A program made the translations under genes and the position numbers. 61,816 nucleotides of DNA from Clostridia bacterium (GTDB lineage: Bacteria > Bacillota > Clostridia > Oscillospirales > Acutalibacteraceae). Below, piece after piece: positions 42,979-52,730 of this stretch; positions within the stretch are counted from its first letter, which is position 1, and the number at the start of each line of letters is the position of its first letter. The notes below the pieces were generated by a model that saw only the letters and a list, made by a program, of their open reading frames with translations, had not been told where the DNA came from and did not search any database. The stretch spans positions 1 to 61,816 of the forward strand of contig JAFRMR010000007.1 of the NCBI GenBank assembly GCA_017430535.1. The letters are read 5' to 3'.

Positions 42979-43722
42979 ATGAGTGATTTTAAAAAAGAAT
43001 ACCTGGGGTCGGGGATAATCGCGTTGGTTTCGCCGGAACACACTTTCGGCACGGATGCGGTGCTGCTGGCAGACTTTGCCGCCCCTGGCAAAAAAAGCAA
43101 ATGCTGTGATCTCGGCTCCGGCTGCGGTATTATTCCTCTGCTCTGGTGTAAAAAAAAGACGGGAGAAATAACTGCTGTTGAAATACAGGAACAGGGGTAT
43201 AATCAGATCAAAGCAGCGGTTGAACTTAATAAACTTGAGGGAAGGCTTGTTCCCGTGAATGCAGATCTTAAAGCACTGAAAGGAATACTGCCTTTCGGAC
43301 ATTTTGATATTGTTACAATGAATCCGCCTTATACTGCAGACGGCGCAGGTATAAAAAGCGCATCGGGTGCGGACATAATTGCAAGGCACGGAACACTCTG
43401 CACATTTGCGGATATATGCTTTGCCGCTTCAAAACTGCTGAATTTCGGCGGAAAGCTTTGTATGTGCATAAGACCGGAAAGGTTATGCGAGCTGTTTTCT
43501 GAAATGAAAAAAGTTTCTATAGAGCCCAAAAGGATGAGATTTGTTTCAAAAACCGACGGAAAAGCTCCCTGGCTTGCCCTGGTTGAGGGAAGGCTGGGCG
43601 GCAAAAGCGGAATGACCGTTATACCTGAGCTTCATGTTTATTCATCAGCCGGAGAGTACTCCGATGAGATGAAGCAGATTTACAGTGACTATCTTCTTGA
43701 AAATCGTGGTGATGACAATTGA
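42979..43722 (+). CDS. TrmN6/YabB-like tRNA adenine-N6 methyltransferase
   Basis: 247 residues. The SAM-binding motif is CDLGSGCGIIPLLW near residue 37, and the catalytic motif is TMNPPYTADGAG near residue 115; NPPY is diagnostic of amino methyltransferases acting on adenine. The N-terminus (GTDAVLLADFA) matches TrmN6, which modifies A37 of tRNA-Val. The following gene is rsmI, and the same YabB-YabC pairing is found in Bacillus subtilis, which supports the call. Confidence 0.85.
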   Translation: MSDFKKEYLGSGIIALVSPEHTFGTDAVLLADFAAPGKKSKCCDLGSGCGIIPLLWCKKKTGEITAVEIQEQGYNQIKAAVELNKLEGRLVPVNADLKALKGILPFGHFDIVTMNPPYTADGAGIKSASGADIIARHGTLCTFADICFAASKLLNFGGKLCMCIRPERLCELFSEMKKVSIEPKRMRFVSKTDGKAPWLALVEGRLGGKSGMTVIPELHVYSSAGEYSDEMKQIYSDYLLENRGDDN

Positions 43723-44540
43723 GCGGTAAACTTTATATTGTAGGAACACCCATAGGCAATCTCGGAGATTTTTCTCAAAGAGGAATTGATACACTTACAG
43801 ATTGTGATTTTATAGCGGCGGAGGATACAAGGGTAACTCTGAAACTGCTTAACAGGTTTGAAATAAAAAAGCCCATGGTAAGCTACCATGAGCACAATAA
43901 GTTCAAAACCGGTCATCAGATTATTGAACGCATAGCCGCCGGTGAAAACTGCGCCCTTGTAACCGATGCAGGTATGCCGGCTGTTTCGGACCCCGGGGAA
44001 GATCTTGTAAGAGAGTGCCTGAATGCGGGGATTGAAGTTACGGCCGTTCCCGGTCCCTGTGCCTTTATAACCGCACTTGCTCTCTCCGGTATGCCTTCAA
44101 GGCGGTTTACATTTGAGGGATTTCCTCCCCCGGAAAAAGCGGAAAGAAAAAAGCTGTTTGAAACCCTTGTGAACGAAGAGAGAACGGTTATTTTTTATGA
44201 GGCGCCCCACAGGCTGGCGGCAACTCTCAAAGAAATGGCCGCTGTATTCGGCACCAGAGAAACCGCCGTTGTGAAAGAAATAACAAAAATCCACGAGCAG
44301 GTGCTTCGCACGGATCTTGTAAGCGCCGCCGAAAAATACTCGGCAGAAGAAACAAAGGGAGAGTTTGTGATAATAATCAGAGGCTGCGAACCCCGCGAAA
44401 GCGCTGATATGACCGAAGAGGAAGCAATAAAATACGCCCTTGACTTAGTCAAGGACGGTATAAGCAAAACAGAAGCCGCTAAAATTGCATCAAAAGAAAG
44501 CGGCTTCAGAAAAGGCGATATTTACAAGAAACTTATATAA
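43719..44540 (+). CDS. rsmI: 16S rRNA (cytidine1402-2'-O)-methyltransferase RsmI
   Basis: 273 residues. LYIVGTPIGNLGDFSQRGID at the start, AAEDTRVTLKLLN, VSYHEHN, ALVTDAGMPAVSDPGE and VTAVPGPCAFITAL are the family hallmarks of the tetrapyrrole-methylase-fold RsmI. It methylates the ribose of C1402 in 16S rRNA. The start codon is TTG, overlapping the upstream TGA (TTGA), so the pair is translationally coupled. Its last 8 bases overlap the convergent minus-strand gene. Confidence 0.93.
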   Translation: MSGKLYIVGTPIGNLGDFSQRGIDTLTDCDFIAAEDTRVTLKLLNRFEIKKPMVSYHEHNKFKTGHQIIERIAAGENCALVTDAGMPAVSDPGEDLVRECLNAGIEVTAVPGPCAFITALALSGMPSRRFTFEGFPPPEKAERKKLFETLVNEERTVIFYEAPHRLAATLKEMAAVFGTRETAVVKEITKIHEQVLRTDLVSAAEKYSAEETKGEFVIIIRGCEPRESADMTEEEAIKYALDLVKDGISKTEAAKIASKESGFRKGDIYKKLI

Positions 44541-45147
44541 TGAAATCCGAGGCGTTATCCTTTATATATTTACCGCATAATTCGGCCAGGGTTCCGTTCT
44601 GAATGTAAGGCGACATTATACTGTCGCCTTCTTTTATTTCTTCGGGGATGCAGGATACTTCCTCGTTTTCATCATCAAAGGCGTCAAATTCCTTGCTGAA
44701 AACATCTGCAAATTCACCGGGCGCAATAATCTTTACGGCGCTGAGAGCTGTGGATGTCAGCGGGCGGGTATTCATACGGAAAAAGTCACTGACCTTTTCA
44801 CCGGCATCGTCAACCATATTATAAAGTGCATAAATGTATTTTTGGGAGTCGTTCAGCTTTTCAAATTCGCCGGCCATATCCGTTTTGGCGGCTATGCTTC
44901 TCTGGAGGTTAATGCCTACGCCGCCGAAAAGATCTGCCGGTGCAGCACTTTCTATAAGTTCCCGGGTCAGGATAGCAAAATCATTGGCAAGGCGGTTCTG
45001 TTCCTTGAGCTTATTTATGATTTTTTGATTTCTTGCCGCACGGTCCAGACTTGATTTCACTGCTTTATAGCAGACGAAAAGCGTGATAATCAGCAGGACG
45101 ATAATCAACACAGCATATTGAGGATGCTGCCTGTAATAATCTAACAT
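44533..45147 (-). CDS. Single-span protein of unknown function
   Basis: 204 residues. One membrane span near residues 11-28 (AVLIIVLLIITLFVCYKAV), then a helical coiled-coil region (about 30-120) and an acidic C-terminal part (DAFDDENEEVSCIPEE). The family is not recognised. It is the last gene of the glycan operon, two bases after the Gfo/Idh stop region, and may be a bystander. Confidence 0.6.
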   Translation of the reverse strand: MLDYYRQHPQYAVLIIVLLIITLFVCYKAVKSSLDRAARNQKIINKLKEQNRLANDFAILTRELIESAAPADLFGGVGINLQRSIAAKTDMAGEFEKLNDSQKYIYALYNMVDDAGEKVSDFFRMNTRPLTSTALSAVKIIAPGEFADVFSKEFDAFDDENEEVSCIPEEIKEGDSIMSPYIQNGTLAELCGKYIKDNASDFII

Positions 45148-45148
45148 A

Positions 45149-46129
45149 TCAGTTCTCCTTTAAGAATTTGATGCCTGAAATCTGCCGTATCTTATACATA
45201 AGCTCACCGACTTCGATCATCCTTCTGTGAAGCAGTTCATATTCTTCTTTGCGTAGCCCGGCGGCAAAGCTTTCAAAACTCTCTGCCTCAAAACCCATAA
45301 TCTCCTCTTTTGAATCTTCACCACGAAGGCAGGTCTTTTTGCCGGAATTATCAATCAGGCTAATATTGATAAGCTTTGAAATGGATTCAATTTCAATTGT
45401 GCCTTTATCACCGTAGATAAATGAACCGGCATAGTCCTGGGCAATTTTTGAATAGGTCAGTGATATAATCTTATCACCATAATTAAGTATTGCGCTGCCC
45501 GAGCAGTCGGCTCCCGTATCAAGGAATATGGAGGATGCCTCAACCTTTTCCGGCATACCGAACAAATCAACGGCAGGGTAAACACAGTATATACCTAAAT
45601 CCATAAAACATCCCGTTGCAAGTGCGGGGTTGAAAATATTGGGGTTCTCACCTCTGAGATAAGCGGGATATTTTGAAGAAAGCTGAGTGAAATCAAAGCG
45701 GGCGCTTGAGATTCTGCCGAGATTGTCAAGCGCACACCGTAGTATGTTTCTGACAGGAGAGTGCATATACATTATGGCTTCGGCATAAATCAGGTTCTTT
45801 TCATCAGCAGTTTTTATGCACATTCTGATTTCATCCGGGTTTACCCCTGCAGGTTTTTCGCAGAGTACATGCTTGCCGGCCTCCAGCATTTTCATACTGT
45901 GGCTGTAGTGAAGCACATTGGGGCTTGCAATATATACGGCATCAAAAACTCCGCCTGCAAATGCATCAAGATCCGTGTAAACCGCAGGTATATTGTATTT
46001 ACGGGCAAAAGCACCGCCTTTTTCTTCTGTACGGGAATAAACCGCGGTTATTACGGAGTCTGTTTTAAGCCGTACTCCTTTTATAAATGACTCCGCTATC
46101 CATCCCGTGCCGATAATACCGTATTTCAT
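45149..46129 (-). CDS. Gfo/Idh/MocA-family oxidoreductase
   Basis: 326 residues. The Rossmann N-terminus is GIIGTGWIAESFIKG, followed by DAVYIASPNVLHYSHSMKML, then GKHVLCEKPAG with the conserved Lys, and a C-terminal alpha/beta domain. The family oxidises or reduces sugars and inositols using NAD(P). In this operon it may act on a monosaccharide released by the glycosidases. RBS AAGG precedes the ATG. Confidence 0.85.
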   Translation of the reverse strand: MKYGIIGTGWIAESFIKGVRLKTDSVITAVYSRTEEKGGAFARKYNIPAVYTDLDAFAGGVFDAVYIASPNVLHYSHSMKMLEAGKHVLCEKPAGVNPDEIRMCIKTADEKNLIYAEAIMYMHSPVRNILRCALDNLGRISSARFDFTQLSSKYPAYLRGENPNIFNPALATGCFMDLGIYCVYPAVDLFGMPEKVEASSIFLDTGADCSGSAILNYGDKIISLTYSKIAQDYAGSFIYGDKGTIEIESISKLINISLIDNSGKKTCLRGEDSKEEIMGFEAESFESFAAGLRKEEYELLHRRMIEVGELMYKIRQISGIKFLKEN

Positions 46130-46144
46130 TTAATCACAACCTTA

Positions 46145-46699
46145 TTACAGTTTAAGACCCATTACCGTGGCCGGAGGGGTTTTGAGGAGGGTTTTAAACC
46201 CTTTCCTTTTATAGAAATTAATGGCGCCTTTGTTGCCCGAGCTTACAATAAGCATAACACCGCTGACATTCAAAGCCCTGAGGTGACTGAGCAGGGTTTC
46301 CATAAGCTGCGAACCGTAACCGCTGCCGGTATATTCATCAAGAATATCAATATGAAGATGGGCAGGATACTTCTTTGAAAACGCACCTGTGCACAGCAGC
46401 TCGGAATAGCCCTCTATAACATTTACAATGCCTGTTTTTCTCACGAGAGACAGGTATTTTTTCATGCCTTTTCTGAATCTTTTATATGAAGGTGCGCTTA
46501 GAATATATCCTACCGCTCTGTCATTATCATCGGTAAGCACAAAAACATTTTCCTGCTCATTGTCAATATAATAATTGCAGAACATATTGAGAATATATGC
46601 ATTCATACGGCTGTCCGTCAGGGCCTGTGGAGGGCCGGTGCAGGCGCAGACATAAGAAACATCTGCCCTGTACTTTTCATCATAGGGTACAATTTTCAT
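46145..46699 (-). CDS. GNAT-family N-acetyltransferase
   Basis: 184 residues. The acetyl-CoA binding motif is DEYTGSGYGSQLMETLLSHL, followed by VSGVMLIVSSGNKGAINFYKRKGF. Start overlaps the rhamnosidase stop by four bases (ATGA), so it is coupled to it. Substrate unknown; an amino sugar is possible given the setting. Confidence 0.82.
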   Translation of the reverse strand: MKIVPYDEKYRADVSYVCACTGPPQALTDSRMNAYILNMFCNYYIDNEQENVFVLTDDNDRAVGYILSAPSYKRFRKGMKKYLSLVRKTGIVNVIEGYSELLCTGAFSKKYPAHLHIDILDEYTGSGYGSQLMETLLSHLRALNVSGVMLIVSSGNKGAINFYKRKGFKTLLKTPPATVMGLKL

Positions 46700-48855
46700 T
46701 CATCAATCTCCAGGGTTATTTCTTTTTCTCCGGTAAAGGTTTCGGTATATCCTGCGCAGACAAATGTCACCTCGGCTGGGCTTTCGGAATTTATATTTAC
46801 GGTAACGGATTTGCCTGCTTTTCTGTACTCAACGGCAATAACGCCCTGCTCTGTTGTAATATGCCCTTTTGCATAGTTAATACTCTTTACAAATGCGGGA
46901 GCAATTATAATCTTTTTATAGCCGGCGCTGTCATCGGACTGCTTTATGCCGAGGATTTCTTTGAAGAGATATTTGGTAACCGCGCCGAACATCGGATGAT
47001 TGCGTGAGGATTGACCGTTCCAGTTTTCCCACAAGGTTGTCGCGCCGGATTTTCTCATATGAGAGAAGGAAACATCTTTGTCGTTGGCAAGCAAATCAAC
47101 AGCAAGCTGAGATTCCCCGGCTGAGAAAAGAAAGCCTATAAGAGCTTCCGTTGCAATTATGCCTGTGTCAAACTGACCGAGAGCTTTGTATTTTGCAATA
47201 ACCTTTTCCGCAACATCTTCTCCGGCTATGCCGGCCGCAAGAGCAAGGGATGAAGCGCCGTTAATATCGCCGCAGTATGCCCTTTGCTGGAAACTGTAAT
47301 ATGCGGCATTAACGGCAGCGGATACTTTTTCCGCTTTTTCAAGAAGACCCGGTATATCTTCGCTTTTTCCGATAATCCTTGCAATTTCAGCCGCTTTTTT
47401 CAGAAATCCCACATAAAGGCAGGAATTTACAAGGGATTCTGGAACCTGTATGGGTGTGGGAGGAAGCCAGTCCCCAAGGCACCAGCCCCCGGGTTCTTCT
47501 CTGCTTACAAGCCCGAAATCGGAACGGGAATCAAGATAATCAAAGAATTTGAGTATGGCGGGATAAAACTCCCTGAGAACATCTGTATCGCCGTACATTT
47601 TGTAATAAACATACGGCACCTCAACAACTGCGCCTCCCCATCCGCAGGGTCCGCCGCCGCCGCCCATAGCAGGGGCGGTGTGCTGAATATGGCCGGATTC
47701 TTTGCACTGACAATCCAGAATATCATAAAGCCATTTGCGGTAAAAGCTGCGGGAATCAAGAGTGAGCATAGCGGCCTCACAGCAGAGCTGACCGTCACCT
47801 GTATAGCCCAGCCTTTCACGGTGGGGGCAGTCGGACGGAACGCCGGAATGCATATTGCACAGCTGAGTGTGAATAAAAGTATTATAAAGCCAGTTCAGGT
47901 TTTCGTTATCGCATTCAAATGAGGATGTAACAGGGCAGTCGGAGTGAATCACCTCAACCCTTACAGGCTCGGCATCCCCCGTTACTTTCAGGTATCTGAA
48001 GCCCTGCCAGGAAAATTTTGAGCTGTATTCCGCCGTAATACCGTCCGAAATAAAATCATCCTTAAATCTGTCGCGGCTGAAATGTATGCCGAAGTTTTCA
48101 GCACCGCCGATTTCTTCGGCATAGTCAACTGTGAAACGGCAGCCGGGAACATTGCATTTCATCACGGCTCTGCCGACTGTATTTATGCCGATATCATAAA
48201 ACTTTGAGCCGCCGTATTCGCCCATAAATCTTATATTTTCAATGGTTTCCGTAATCTTATCGGAGGGAGCAATGTTGTAATAGAAATCTGTTTCCGGGGC
48301 GGGAATTTCGCGGCTTTCACGGAATTCATTTTCTTTGGGAACAGCAGTTAAATCCTGAAACTCGCCGAAATACAGGTTATTCCTCAGAAAATATCCTTTA
48401 TGACAAAGTGTAGAAGAATCGGATATAACATTACCGCTGCTTTTTCTGATAATATAGCAGAGCTTCGGGGTGCCGTAATCAACATTACCCTCCGCCTGCC
48501 TCATATTCTGATGATAATAACCGGTGCCCAGCATAACTTTCAGTCGGTTCTCACCGTCAATAAGATAATCCGTAATATTATATTGCATAACATAGGTTCT
48601 GAAGGACATCTTATCAAAAAGAGGATAGGACCACTTCGACATATCCCGCCGGCTGTAATTGGACGCGGCAGGCACAAGCAGGTCATTGCCCACCCGGCGG
48701 CCGTTTATTTCAAGCTCAAAAAAGCCGAGGCCGCAGATTGTGATTTCGGCCTTCTCGCCTTTCTCAGCATTGAATCTTTTTATGAATATTGGCGCAATGT
48801 CACCGCTCTCACAGTCAATCCAACAGGCATTATCAAACATTTCCTTCTGGTTCAT
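46696..48855 (-). CDS. GH78-type alpha-L-rhamnosidase
   Basis: 719 residues. An N-terminal beta-sandwich (ITICGLGFFELEINGRRVG) leads to the alpha/alpha-barrel catalytic domain with DCPHRERLGYTGDGQL, the conserved acidic motif of bacterial rhamnosidases. WNGQSSRNHPMFGAVTKYLF and the terminal beta domain also fit GH78. There is no signal peptide, so it acts on imported oligosaccharides. The ATG overlaps the ABC-F stop (TGATG), with GGAGG inside that gene; a GTG one codon earlier is possible. Confidence 0.88.
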   Translation of the reverse strand: MNQKEMFDNACWIDCESGDIAPIFIKRFNAEKGEKAEITICGLGFFELEINGRRVGNDLLVPAASNYSRRDMSKWSYPLFDKMSFRTYVMQYNITDYLIDGENRLKVMLGTGYYHQNMRQAEGNVDYGTPKLCYIIRKSSGNVISDSSTLCHKGYFLRNNLYFGEFQDLTAVPKENEFRESREIPAPETDFYYNIAPSDKITETIENIRFMGEYGGSKFYDIGINTVGRAVMKCNVPGCRFTVDYAEEIGGAENFGIHFSRDRFKDDFISDGITAEYSSKFSWQGFRYLKVTGDAEPVRVEVIHSDCPVTSSFECDNENLNWLYNTFIHTQLCNMHSGVPSDCPHRERLGYTGDGQLCCEAAMLTLDSRSFYRKWLYDILDCQCKESGHIQHTAPAMGGGGGPCGWGGAVVEVPYVYYKMYGDTDVLREFYPAILKFFDYLDSRSDFGLVSREEPGGWCLGDWLPPTPIQVPESLVNSCLYVGFLKKAAEIARIIGKSEDIPGLLEKAEKVSAAVNAAYYSFQQRAYCGDINGASSLALAAGIAGEDVAEKVIAKYKALGQFDTGIIATEALIGFLFSAGESQLAVDLLANDKDVSFSHMRKSGATTLWENWNGQSSRNHPMFGAVTKYLFKEILGIKQSDDSAGYKKIIIAPAFVKSINYAKGHITTEQGVIAVEYRKAGKSVTVNINSESPAEVTFVCAGYTETFTGEKEITLEIDE

Positions 48856-50768
48856 CACATATCCTCCGTCAATTCCGTAAGCCTTTCAGTCATTTTTTCC
48901 CATTCTTCCATAAGCTCAAGCAGTTTTTGAGATGCCGATTCGGTTTCTTTTGTTATCTCACATACCTTTTCATAATCCGCTGCTGTTTCCGGCTGTGAAA
49001 GCAGGTCATTCAGAGATGATATTGTTGCCTCAACATTTTCAATTTCGGCTTCCGTTCTCTTGATTTTACCTTTAAGCCGGTTTATTTCGCTGTTTCTTTC
49101 TTTCAGAAGTTTATATTCATTGACTTTTGGGGCAGTTTTTTCTGCTTTGGCAACGGACTCTCCGGCAATAACACGGCAGTAGTCATCATAATCACCGTCA
49201 AACAGCTCAAACCCATATTCGGTCATTCTGAAAATCTTTGTGGAAAGCTTATTTATAAAATACCTGTCGTGAGAAACGGCAATAATTGTGCCCGTATAAT
49301 TCATAAGGGCATTTTCAAGAACTTCCCTTGAAACAATATCAAGGTGATTGGTGGGCTCATCCAGGAGCAGCACATTGGCCTGCGAAAGCATAAGTTTAAG
49401 AAGGCACAGCTTAGCTTTTTCGCCGCCGCTCAAAGAATCCACCTGCTTGAAAACATCATCGCCCCTGAACAGGAACAATGCAAGGTATTTGCGCACTTCC
49501 GTTTCTTTCAGGCGCCTGTTTTCATCCCATATTTCATCAATAACGGTTTTGCCGCCTCTGAGGGATTCAAGGTTCTGGTCAAAGTAACCCACAACCGTAT
49601 TTGCGCCGAAGGAAAAAAGCCCCTCATCCGGCGTGATTTTACGGGTCAGTATCTTAAGAAGGGTTGATTTACCGCAGCCGTTTTTGCCTATTACAACGGC
49701 TCTGTCTCCCTTATAGACCTTCATTGAGCCGTTTTCAAAAAGAACCTTGTCACCAAAAGATTTTTTAAGCCGCTCAACCGAAAGTACATCACTGCCCGAT
49801 TCATAGGCAGGGTCAAATTTAATTCTGATTTGTTTAATATCGGGTTCCGGTTCAACAAGCTCAGCCTTTTTCTTTTCAAGCATTTTACGCTTGCTTTCGG
49901 CGGTAATAAAATTCCGCTCTCTTGCAAAGGAGCGCTGCTGCTCTATAATTCCTTCAATCCGCTTGATTTCTTCAAGCTGATTTTCATAATGCCGCCTTTC
50001 AATTTCAATCCGCTGCTGCTTTGCTTTGCAGTAAGCAGAATAATTGCCTTTACAGAAATAACTGCGTTTATTTGCAAGCTCCACAATCTTGTTGCAGATT
50101 TTATCCAGAAAGTATCTGTCGTGAGAAATAACAATAACCGAGCCCTTATAGCTTTTAAGGTAATCCTCCAGCCATTCCACCCCGCTTATATCAAGATGGT
50201 TTGTGGGCTCGTCAAGCAGTATTAAATCAGCTCCGCTTAAAAGAAGCTTGCACATGCTCAGTTTTGACCGCTGACCTCCGCTGAGTTTGTCGCAGGTAAG
50301 ATTAAAATCATCTTTAGAAAAACCCAGACCTGTCAATGCAGAGGCTGTTTTGCTGCGGTAAGTCAGTCCGTCTCTGCGGTTATAGTAATCGTGAAGAGCT
50401 GACTGGTTATTTATGAGCTCCTCTACATTATCTGCGCCGTTTTCAATCTGTGATGATATTTCTTCCAGCTTTTTTTCGGTTTCAATCAAGTCGGAAAAAG
50501 CGGTAAGCGCTTCATCGTAAACAGTACGCACGGAACCGGCGCAGGCGTGCTGCTCAAGGTAACCTACATTTATGTTTTTGGAAATAAAAACTCCGCCGGC
50601 AGAAGGTACAACTTCCCCGGTTATTGCTTTGAACAAAGAGGTTTTACCCGTGCCGTTTGCGCCTATAAGGCCCACAAAGTCTCCTTCATTCACATCAAAG
50701 GTAACATCGCTGAAAATCTCTCTGCCGCCGAATTCAATTTTAAGTTTCTGAACGCCGGCTATTATCAT
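48855..50768 (-). CDS. ABC-F family ATPase
   Basis: 637 residues with two complete ABC domains and no membrane span. Domain 1 has GANGTGKTS, LSGGQRSKL and LILLDEPTNHLD; domain 2 has GKNGCGKST, LSGGEKAKL and VLLLDEPTNHLD. The linker and a C-terminal coiled coil (residues about 565-637) are typical of ABC-F proteins, which act on the ribosome to relieve stalling or protect from antibiotics. Its place inside a glycan operon is unusual. The two-base gap to manA suggests co-transcription only. Confidence 0.9.
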   Translation of the reverse strand: MIIAGVQKLKIEFGGREIFSDVTFDVNEGDFVGLIGANGTGKTSLFKAITGEVVPSAGGVFISKNINVGYLEQHACAGSVRTVYDEALTAFSDLIETEKKLEEISSQIENGADNVEELINNQSALHDYYNRRDGLTYRSKTASALTGLGFSKDDFNLTCDKLSGGQRSKLSMCKLLLSGADLILLDEPTNHLDISGVEWLEDYLKSYKGSVIVISHDRYFLDKICNKIVELANKRSYFCKGNYSAYCKAKQQRIEIERRHYENQLEEIKRIEGIIEQQRSFARERNFITAESKRKMLEKKKAELVEPEPDIKQIRIKFDPAYESGSDVLSVERLKKSFGDKVLFENGSMKVYKGDRAVVIGKNGCGKSTLLKILTRKITPDEGLFSFGANTVVGYFDQNLESLRGGKTVIDEIWDENRRLKETEVRKYLALFLFRGDDVFKQVDSLSGGEKAKLCLLKLMLSQANVLLLDEPTNHLDIVSREVLENALMNYTGTIIAVSHDRYFINKLSTKIFRMTEYGFELFDGDYDDYCRVIAGESVAKAEKTAPKVNEYKLLKERNSEINRLKGKIKRTEAEIENVEATISSLNDLLSQPETAADYEKVCEITKETESASQKLLELMEEWEKMTERLTELTEDM

Positions 50769-50770
50769 AA

Positions 50771-51721
50771 TCAGATTCTCGTTTCAAGTATTTCAAAACT
50801 GCCCTTCAGTGTATAGCTTCCGCTGCCTGCAGGTATAAAAATGCTGTCACCTTTTCTGATTTTCAGGGTTTCGCCGCAGGCGGTAAGTTCACCATGGCCG
50901 CTCATAACAAGCAGCGAAACAAACGAGCTTTCATCAGCTGTATCCTGCCGAAGGCCGAAAAGGTCAAGTTTATATACGGTAAACAAATCGCATTTTGTAA
51001 GCAGTTTTTTGCGTGATCCGCCGGAGGCGGCAGGAGCAGACTGAACATATTTTTCAAGCTTTGTTACTTCCATGGCATCTGCCACGTGAAGCTCTCTGGG
51101 CTTGCCGTCCTTACCGACTCTGTTGTAATCGAATATTCTGTATGTGGTGTCGCTGCTTTCCTGAACTTCTGCAAGCAGTACGCCTTTGCAGATAGCGTGA
51201 AGAGTGCCTGCATCAATAAAGAAAAAGTCACCGGGTTTTACAGGCACCTTCTCCACATAATCTGTAAGGGTGCCGGATTCAACGGCGCTTCTGAACTGCT
51301 CAGGTGTGATTTTATCTTTGAAGCCAAGCAAAAGATGTGCGTCTTTTTCGCAATCGATTATATACCAGCACTCGGTTTTGCTGCGGCCTCTTCCGGTTTT
51401 TTCGCAGTAATCTTTTGTAGGGTGCACCTGTACTGAAAGGTCATCCATAGCGTCAATGAATTTTATCAGAATCGGAAACTCTGAAAATCTTTCTGCATTT
51501 TTGCCGCACCAGCTCTTTTCCGATTCAAGAACTTCGGGCAGAGTTTTACCGGCATACTCACCGTTTGCAACAACGCTCGGTCCGTTTTCAAGGCAGGAAA
51601 GCATCCAGCCTTCAGCAGCATTGGATTTATCTGTAACAATATTATATTCGTCTATGAGCTTTCTTCCGCCCCAGATTGTTTCCGAAATATAAGGAGTAAG
51701 CTTTATTGCATATTTTTTCAT
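50771..51721 (-). CDS. manA: Mannose-6-phosphate isomerase, class I
   Basis: 316 residues. Zinc-site motifs are VQVHPTKDY near residue 96 and a second His in FIDAGTLHAICKG; TECWYIIDC and EVQESSDTTYRIFDYNR are further family marks. It converts mannose 6-phosphate to fructose 6-phosphate. The ATG follows GAGGTGTGTT; a longer frame to 51763 has no ribosome site. It lies in the same operon as GH92 alpha-mannosidase, so mannose freed there would enter glycolysis here after phosphorylation. Confidence 0.93.
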   Translation of the reverse strand: MKKYAIKLTPYISETIWGGRKLIDEYNIVTDKSNAAEGWMLSCLENGPSVVANGEYAGKTLPEVLESEKSWCGKNAERFSEFPILIKFIDAMDDLSVQVHPTKDYCEKTGRGRSKTECWYIIDCEKDAHLLLGFKDKITPEQFRSAVESGTLTDYVEKVPVKPGDFFFIDAGTLHAICKGVLLAEVQESSDTTYRIFDYNRVGKDGKPRELHVADAMEVTKLEKYVQSAPAASGGSRKKLLTKCDLFTVYKLDLFGLRQDTADESSFVSLLVMSGHGELTACGETLKIRKGDSIFIPAGSGSYTLKGSFEILETRI

Positions 51722-51737
51722 AACACACCTCATAATC

Positions 51738-52730
51738 TTATATATCAATTTTCCAGAAGGCAATGTTTTTTCTTTCCCAGGTGTAGGTGATAAAAAGTGA
51801 GCCGTTCATATATTCTATGGCAGGGTAGGAAAATTCGCTGCCCTCTTTTTCTTTTTCAAGCTCGGCAATTGTTTCAAAGGTACGGCCGTTATCTTTTGAA
51901 AGAGACAAAGTCAGAGGAGATCTTTCTCCCCAGTTATCGGCAACGGGGTTTGAAACAAGGTAAATGCTGCCATCCGGGGTTTTCACAAGGTCTATGCCGC
52001 TGTTGTTATTCGGCAGCGGGGTAGGGTAGGCTTCGCACCAGGTTTCGCCGGCGTCTTCGCTGTCGCTGCGGTAAATTCTGCCTGCTGCGGTGCGGGTAAG
52101 CATATGCACCTTTCCCGGCTCGTTTTCCCAGAGCGTGGGCTGAATCATAGGTATTTTGTTTTTGCAGAATCCGTTGCCTGAATTAAATGCAGGCACGGCA
52201 TATTCAGTCGGCACCGTTTTGCTTTTTCTGAATGTGAGGCCGTCATCATCGGAAATATCAGCAAAGCATTTCCAGCCTTTTTTCTCGGTTGAAGCAGGGG
52301 CAAGTATTCTGCCGCTTTCAAGGCGCAGGCACTTGTTCTTTACAGGACCTCTGCCGTTTCTGCTGCCTTTTACAAGCTCTTCAGGTTTGCCGAATGTGAG
52401 CCCGCCGTCGGCGGAAATGCAGTAAAAAGTCCGCCAGCCCTGAATGCTTCTTCCCACCTTGAAATACAGAATAATATCGCCGTTTTTCCTTCTGAAAAGG
52501 ACAGGGTTCCAGTGGGGCAGGTGTTTGGAATAGCTTATCCTTACCGGTTTGCCGAATCCGCGTTCATCCCTTAGGCAGTACCAGATATCCACATCAGGGT
52601 TCTTTTCTTTTGTGCCGCCGAACCAGGCGGTTACAACCCGGCCGTCTTCCATAGGGAGCACCGTGGAGGCGTGGCAGTTTCGTGTGGGCAGTTTTCCGCA
52701 CACAAATTCTTTGCTGTAATCAAGTATCAT
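51738..52730 (-). CDS. BNR-repeat sialidase-superfamily protein
   Basis: 330 residues of six-bladed propeller type. Asp-box/BNR motifs are visible: SADGGLTFGKP, SDDDGLTFRKS, SEDAGETWCEA and SKDNGRTFETI. The N-terminal CHASTVLPMEDGRVVTAWFGG is typical of the group annotated as exo-alpha-sialidase or neuraminidase-like. There is no signal peptide. The substrate could be sialic acid or, more likely for cytoplasmic members next to rhamnosidase, another acidic or deoxy sugar. Start overlaps the upstream gene's stop (ATGA). Confidence 0.8.
   Translation of the reverse strand: MILDYSKEFVCGKLPTRNCHASTVLPMEDGRVVTAWFGGTKEKNPDVDIWYCLRDERGFGKPVRISYSKHLPHWNPVLFRRKNGDIILYFKVGRSIQGWRTFYCISADGGLTFGKPEELVKGSRNGRGPVKNKCLRLESGRILAPASTEKKGWKCFADISDDDGLTFRKSKTVPTEYAVPAFNSGNGFCKNKIPMIQPTLWENEPGKVHMLTRTAAGRIYRSDSEDAGETWCEAYPTPLPNNNSGIDLVKTPDGSIYLVSNPVADNWGERSPLTLSLSKDNGRTFETIAELEKEKEGSEFSYPAIEYMNGSLFITYTWERKNIAFWKIDI

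Noticed and set aside
47284-47922. Plus-strand open frame opposite the GH78 gene
   Set aside because: Shadow frame; the minus strand has the catalytic motif and operon context.
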